Source: Gigaspora margarita (lineage: Eukaryota > Glomeromycota > Glomeromycetes > Diversisporales > Gigasporaceae). Taken from it: a stretch of 64,000 bases of DNA. Position numbers and translations under genes: made by a program. Position 1 is the stretch's first letter, and each line of letters begins with the position of its first letter. Below the pieces are notes generated by a model. The model searched no databases and was not told the DNA's origin. It saw nothing but the letters and a program-made list of their open reading frames with translations. The stretch lies in contig WTPW01002437.1 in NCBI GenBank assembly GCA_009809945.1, positions 9,294 to 73,293 on the forward strand. The letters are read 5' to 3'. Shown piece after piece: positions 58,364 to 64,000 of the stretch.

Positions 58364-59024
58364 TAATATTTAAGATAGATTTAGATACTTGTTTTTTGTA
58401 TTTTTTTTTTTTCATCAGGCTAATTCAGGTTAATCAAAACAAACAAGCTAATTGGCAAAATATTATGTAATTGTACTCTACTTTAAATGACCCAAATATA
58501 GTAATAATATAGCTATAGTACTGATCTTATATAAATTAGTAATTAAAGATTCTTGGTACAAATAATAAAAAAAAACCAAAAAAAGAATGCTATTAATAAA
58601 AGGTATCTTTTTATATGAGAAAAAGGTGAAACCAAAATTAAAGAGCAAAATCAAAAATAATATAGTAGAATTTTTAGTTCAAAGTTTATAAAGAGGATTT
58701 GGAACTTTTAGTATAAAATAGTAAATAAATAAAAAAAACATATTGGCAGATTTACAGAATTTGATTATATGAATTTTAATTATGTAATTGATGATTTGCT
58801 AGTATCAAATTTATATCCCCTCTCAAAATATATAATAATCTCACATCAAACCCATAAGCTAACTTTAAAACTCATGAAATTATATTAGAAGTATTTGAAT
58901 TAAAAATTTCATAATAATATTGTTATAGTTACAAATTTATAATACAAAATACAAATAAAAAGCAAAAATAACTTTTTTTTTAATTTTAGATTTGTCTACT
59001 GTAATTTAAAACAATACTATAGTA
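58364..59024. other. 5' flank of the zinc-finger pseudogene
   Basis: AT-rich, no separate feature recognised. Confidence 0.4.
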
Positions 59025-59669
59025 ATGCCTCCTAATACACCTTTACTTGCAAATAAATACAAGTGCAATATATGTCAAAAAACATTTAAAGATAAAGCAG
59101 GTTTAGCATATCATAATACTATTATTCACAAATATAGTATTCAAGAATATTGCTAGTAGTTCTAACAAATCTCTCAGAATTATTCAAAAATGATTTAGTA
59201 TACTTTATTCATTGTCAAATATCTAATGGTTTTAAGAATGCTAAAAAGAAAACTGTTTCTATTACATGTAGCAAAAATTAATTTAACACGATTTTTGGAG
59301 ATTATATTTATTTTTACTCAAAAAAACTAGCGTCTATAGGTGTTTGTTCTGTGGATTAAAAGGTGAACAAAAATTAAATTAAATATTTGTAAAAACTGAT
59401 TAGAAAATAAAGTATTATGATCAGAATCAGATAACATATATAGTTTTAAACAATAACCAGTTTTTAGAATCTGGCCAAAATTCTGAAATTAACCCTTTAG
59501 CACTCGCTATCACCAAAAAGCTTGGTTCGTTTACTTTAAAATCCAAAAAAAAATTTAACAAATACAAATATGGAGAAGTAATAGTAGAGTGGAAGCACAA
59601 ATATAACAAAGATGCTAGTGGTAATATTTGTAGTACAAATTTGTTTATTTTCATTTTTACATAAAACAA
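59025..59669 (+). pseudogene. C2H2 zinc-finger family pseudogene
   Basis: The first frame (59025-59156) encodes a single C2H2 finger, YKCNICQKTFKDKAGLAYHN then TIIH, with C-x2-C, Phe, Leu and H-x4-H in the usual places, and stops 7 residues later. Coding-like sequence continues in broken frames: LSELFKNDLVYFIHCQ (about 59170-59220), KKTVSITCSKN (to 59279), and a block with KLGSFTLKSKKKFNKYKYGE and VIVEWKHKYNKDASGNIC (59519-59636). The layout matches a Glomeromycotina family of unknown function. A minus-strand frame at 59427-59669 is its complement. The finger was possibly DNA-binding, but the gene is dead. Confidence 0.6.
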
Positions 59670-60778
59670 GTATATATTTATAATAAATAAAAATTAGTAT
59701 CATTACAATTCATAACAAACGAAAGTCTCATACAATAATATTTTATGCTTTGCCATTTTATTACAAATATATTTTTAATTATTAGGCATATTGGCAGTAT
59801 TGCATTATCATAGGCTTTGAAAATATGAGTCAGGTATGTCATACTGAAATATTAATAGTTCAGACCTAGGCTAAACAATTAATATCTTTAAATATATTGT
59901 TATTAATATTAATTATTATTATTGTATATATTTGTTTGTTTATTTAATAAATTAATAATAAATGTAATTTTTATTTAGATTATAAGGTAACTTCAAATAG
60001 ATAAAATAGAACAATTTCAGATAAAACAAAAAAAAGAATCTTTAAAAAACTTCTATAGTATTGAAGTTCAAAAATTCAAACTAGGATCTTTTTATGCTAT
60101 TTTGAACTTTAGCTCAAGGAAAATGTTAACAAAGGTATTTTGAATTTTAATTTGAATTAGATAAATAGAAAGATGCTAATAGAGGTTGTTTGCAAAAATA
60201 CTGTATTAATGGGAGCAGAGATATCTTACAAAAATGTTATTTTACCTTCTTTGAACCTTTAATAATCAGCTTGGATTAAGAGAAAAAACATTGGCAAAAG
60301 TACTCTGCAATATCACCTTGATTGTTCTTAAGATAAAATGTTAGAATATACACTAGGTTTATTTTATATTTCTACTTGATTAGTATTTTAAAAAACTTCA
60401 TACAATGCATTTATACTAATGACATATCTTTTATTTAGAATATTAATACTGAACATTTAAAACAATTATTCATTAAATTAGCAATACTTGTCAATAATAT
60501 ATACAGTTCAGAATTAAGGTAATAATCATAATACATTTATTTTCAAAAAACTATCTCTTATTGCTTAATAGCTTCTAAGATAGATAATTTTAATATGCTA
60601 TATCTAGTGGCAATAAAGAATTAAAAATAATGAAAATAAGGCATTCGCTTATTATCAAAAATCTACTAAATTAATTGCGTTTCTAATTATTAAGGTAATT
60701 TATATTATTCTTAATGAAAATTATTATTAATTTTGTAATTTTAAATAAAATTTTTTTTCTTAATTTAAAAAGTAATAA
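59670..60778. other. Non-coding stretch between two decayed coding blocks
   Basis: Direct repeats of about 150 bp are suggested (TTTTGAACTTTAGCTCAAGG / TTTTGAATTTTAATTTGAAT). No gene can be supported. Confidence 0.35.
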
Positions 60779-61803
60779 TTGCCCAGGTCTAAATCCGGTA
60801 GAACATCTTTCAAAAATGATCAAAATTCAATACAATATACTAAATTTAATAAAAAAAACACTTCAAATTTACAGTCATTTCGAATATTATTAATAGATAC
60901 TTTAATGATTAACCCTATGATAAATAAAATAATAGTTGAAAAAATTTTAACTTTGTTAGGAGCAAAATATTCATTAGATGTAATAACTTCAGAGGTATAA
61001 TACTTAGTTTTGGTGATTTATTGGAAGTTCAAGGACTTGATGATTGTAATAAAGGGAAAAGGAGAGTAAAAGAATTTTTATTAAATAGGGAAGGGTTGAA
61101 AGAGAATAAAATTATTATATAGTCTGGTAAAGGTAAAAGATATAAGGATAAAAGATTTATAAAAGTTGGTGCTTTTAGATTTGTAATACCAGAAGGTATG
61201 TTTATTAATATTTATTATAATTTAATTATAAGAAATTCTAATATATAACATAGTATTATAGTATATTATAATATAAATTATATGATTAAATTGGCATTTT
61301 ACAATTTATTTTAATATAGCAACTATTGTAGTAGTAGATCCGGAGACAAGAGCATTATGCTTTCTGGATATAGTAGATGAAATATGAGTAGATTCATTTT
61401 CATTATCTAGAGGATTTTGGAATTTACCTAAATATATGGAATCAATATTTCATGCTCGACCATTTTTTGTACCACCTGATACCTCAAAACCAGAATATTT
61501 TGAACAAGAATTCTTAAGAACCGTATTATTAGAAACATTAATTAATGGACAATTAGTAGTATTGGGATTATATGAACATAGAATAAAACAATTTATTAAA
61601 GTTAAACATGTAGAAGCTTTTAAAAAATAGAAAGTAGTCAATCGAGGAGATGATGATAATAAAGATAGAAACAGTAGCAATGAGGTGAAGAAAAAAAAAA
61701 ATTAGATAGATGGAAATATCATTATACGTTAGATTTGGAAACTACTGCTAAAAGAATGGTTGAAGATGTTTCTAAATGGTATGATATGACAGAACAATGC
61801 TAA
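60779..61803 (+). pseudogene. Decayed gene of unknown family with one probable intron
   Basis: A first block (60779-61000) reads PRSKSGRTSFKNDQNSIQ and a hydrophobic helix (INPMINKIIVEKILTLLGA). Blocks at 61010-61196 (DCNKGKRRVKEFLL; KVGAFRFVIPEG) and 61319-61630 (TIVVVDPETRALCFLDIVDE; RGFWNLPKYMESIFHARPFF) follow, separated by a probable intron (GTATGT at 61197 to AATATAG at 61318). It trails off with RWKYHYTLDLETTAKRMVED (61711-61770). Stops at 61122 and 61388 and frame changes break it. The function is unknown. It may continue the zinc-finger relic upstream. Confidence 0.5.
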
Positions 61804-62099
61804 TAAAATAAACAACCTTAAAGATTATTATTAGAAGTAATATAGTCTTGGTTATTATTATCAAAATGGAATTAGAGTTGAAAAATAAATATAAGATGTT
61901 ATTTTCAAAAATCATTTGATATGAATAAAATGAAATTACTTTTTGTATCTTAATAGAAAAATGTTTTGCAGAATTTTAGTAGTATTTACATTTTATTTAA
62001 CCTTAGTACTAATGCAAATAATATGATTTATTATTTAATATGTTTTTTTTTTAATCGTAATATTAGATTAGAATTTTAAAAATCTGGCCAACGATTAGG

Positions 62100-64000
62100 A
62101 GTTTTCTGTCACCTGAGTGCTTCTATTGATCATACAAGCATGTTAACAAGCTCAATCTAACATATATAGGACAATTAATGGACTCAGGAAGTAAAGTTCT
62201 GATCACATGGCAACAGTTAAAAAAAGTCTTAGGCCTTCCTATTTAAGGAAAGAAAACTCACTGGTTTGCTAAAATAGAAAAGAAGGTGATCAGAAACCCA
62301 ACTACAAGAGAAGTTGTAGCATGTCTCAATGCACCGAACCCTAATATGCTAGTATTGAAACTCAGAATGACCTTTATCTCTGAGGATCAAAGAGGGAAAG
62401 ATTGGGTTGTGTTTAAGTCAAAAAATAGCAATCAGAATTTTGGTCAAATAATTCAGAAAAGGAAAAAAGATCTGATAGTTGAACATTGGTCTGACAATCC
62501 ACTTCAAGATACAATGAATATTTGTATCTCCAAATGTAAAAGTTGTCAAATAGATGTGGAAAAAGAAAAAGATATATGTACAAGACGAATCAAAAAAGAA
62601 GATATTACAGGAGTTCTCCCTAGACCCTTCAGGAAAAATGAAAAATGAAAATTTTTGATAATATCAGATATGGTTCCAGATATAAGAAAAAGGAAGAAAG
62701 TAAATAACATGAAGTTAGAAGAGCGAGTTTTTAGTAGTATTAAAATTGTAAATAGTATAGAAATAAAGTTAATTTTAAAAGAAAAGCTAGAGAGTAAAAC
62801 AGAATTTCTTTTAGTAAATAGTCTTAGGAAAAATTTAGATAGAAATTACAGTAGATTTATTTTTTATACAGACGGTTCTTTGGTGGAAAATATAAGTATT
62901 AGTGGTCCTCAATGTATGATGGGAGCAGGATGGGTTCAGCTGAATAATATGGAAAGTGAAATTTTGAATAAAATATCAATTAGAGTATCGCAATGGCCAT
63001 CATCGACAAAGGCAGAGCTAGTAGCAATATGGACTATGCTCTTAACAATTCCAATCTCGTCAGAAGCTATAGTATATACAGACAGTGAGGCAGCGATCTG
63101 TGCAATTGAAGTAGGTTTTTCTCTCAAACCAACAAGCAAGGCACAAAAGAGGCCCAATTTTCTTTTGGTAAAAAAAATCATAGATCTGATCAAAACAAAA
63201 GACATTACCCTAGAGCTTAATAAGGTCAAGGGTCATAGCAATAACAAGTGGAATGACTTTGCGGATAAACTTGCAAAAAAAGGCTCTATGGCATCAGAAA
63301 AAATTCAAGTAAATGTAGAAGAAAATACAAGATTTCAAAGTGTCTTGTATTGGAAAAATTGGCTAGTAAAGGCACCTCTGCGAGCTTTTATAAAAACACT
63401 AAATAATATGTACATAGGTGCTGAATGGCGACAATCACAAATAGCATCCAGTATAGTCCAAAAAGATAGATACAATAACAAAAGCTGGTCCTTTTTCTGG
63501 AAAAAGCTTAAAGAGATAACTGGAATACGAGGCACAACACTTAGAAAAAGTAAGAAAGCATGTTTTATTATTAAGTGTCTGTCAGAAAATCTTCCTCTGC
63601 TTGTCTCGTTAAATAAAAGAAGGCCAGATCTCTATGAGGCCCCAAATTGTCTATCTTGTAATGCAAATATAAAGGAGGTGCACGAACATTTAGCGAATTG
63701 TATAAGTTATGAAACTTCATAGTAGAGTATCCAATCAGTAGCTGCCGAGGTCACCTGGAACAATTTGTCAAAAGATGTTCAGAAAAGACTAACCAAACAG
63801 AAATTAGCGCAACTAGTTTTTGAAAAAGAACATGAGGAAATTGTTAGTGCACGAATAGATCTAATCAAGGGTTTGTTCTGTCACAAAGCCCAAAAGAGAA
63901 TTCAAAGCCACTTCCGGACCAATAAACTAACAAATCAAATTATTGAAGATATTTTAAATATAGTTTGGAATGGTTTCTTCAAGATAATCTGGAAAGATCG
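62100..64000 (+). pseudogene. 5'-truncated LINE, ORF2 C-terminal part with RNase H
   Basis: One frame is followed from about 62150 to the window edge with no shift, but it carries stops at about 62247 (TAA), 62646 (TGA), 63720 (TAG) and 63723 (TAG). LNLTYIGQLM and ITWQQLKKVLGL (62170-62245) are the linker that normally follows the reverse transcriptase. An RNase H domain spans about 62850-63290: FYTDGS, TKAELVAIW, VYTDSEAA and NDFADKLAK supply the D-E-D-D residues. A C-x2-C-x8-H-x4-C-type motif (CLSCNANIKEVHEHLANC) is at about 63648-63704. The reverse transcriptase itself is absent, and sequence before 62085 is unrelated AT-rich DNA, so the copy is 5' truncated as usual for target-primed insertion. 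It continues beyond 64000. Confidence 0.85.

Noticed and set aside
59427..59669. Minus-strand 80-codon frame
   Set aside because: It is the complement of the plus-strand block with KLGSFTLKSKKKF and VEWKHKYNKDASG, which fits a known family.

Overview
The window is very AT-rich eukaryotic DNA. It holds one intact spliced gene, a 12-exon SET2-type histone H3 lysine-36 methyltransferase on the minus strand (41509-45024). Almost everything else is transposable elements and decayed members of dispersed gene families. The pseudogene families, the heavy load of short inverted-repeat elements and the intron style suggest an arbuscular mycorrhizal fungus (Glomeromycotina, probably Rhizophagus). That assignment is inference from recognised protein families, not from a search.

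Layout. 1-9500: a block bounded by two direct AT-rich repeats (28-243 and 9280-9495). It contains a tRNA-derived SINE, a decayed CACTA/EnSpm-like transposase (minus), a divergently oriented second decayed gene (plus), a TA-flanked MITE inside the transposase and a long snapback element. 9550-13230: three decayed plus-strand genes (zinc knuckle plus retropepsin-like; an unnamed family; a coiled-coil protein), two of them split by MITEs with exact target duplications. 13430-23830: one decayed family-B DNA polymerase gene (minus), cut into pieces by at least five insertions: a 3.3-kb AT-rich composite that itself hosts a hAT element, a 1.96-kb dimeric retroposon, a SINE, a Harbinger-like MITE and a hAT MITE. 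24330-40830: almost pure mobile DNA, with nests up to three levels deep, SINEs and a LINE remnant. 41509-45024: SET2, free of recognisable insertions. 45909-58363: more MITEs, T-rich blocks, minisatellites, a SINE and a kinase fragment. 59025-64000: a decayed C2H2 zinc-finger gene family member, a further decayed coding block and a 5'-truncated LINE running off the window edge.

Insertions were called from sequence alone, using terminal inverted repeats plus target-site duplications: 8 bp for hAT-like, TAA/TTA for PIF/Harbinger-like, TA for Tc1/mariner-like and 15-17 bp for SINE-type retroposons. Many are exact, and several nests show the interrupted host repeat resuming after the insert. The most unusual pattern is a degenerate interior motif, roughly AATAACTACTGATCC followed by CAATTTGG, found inside elements whose termini belong to different superfamilies. 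A second, telomere-like TTAGGG interior core is also shared between element families with different ends. These two shared interiors, the layered destruction of the DNA polymerase gene, and a central domain common to SINEs with different tails are the observations most worth following up.
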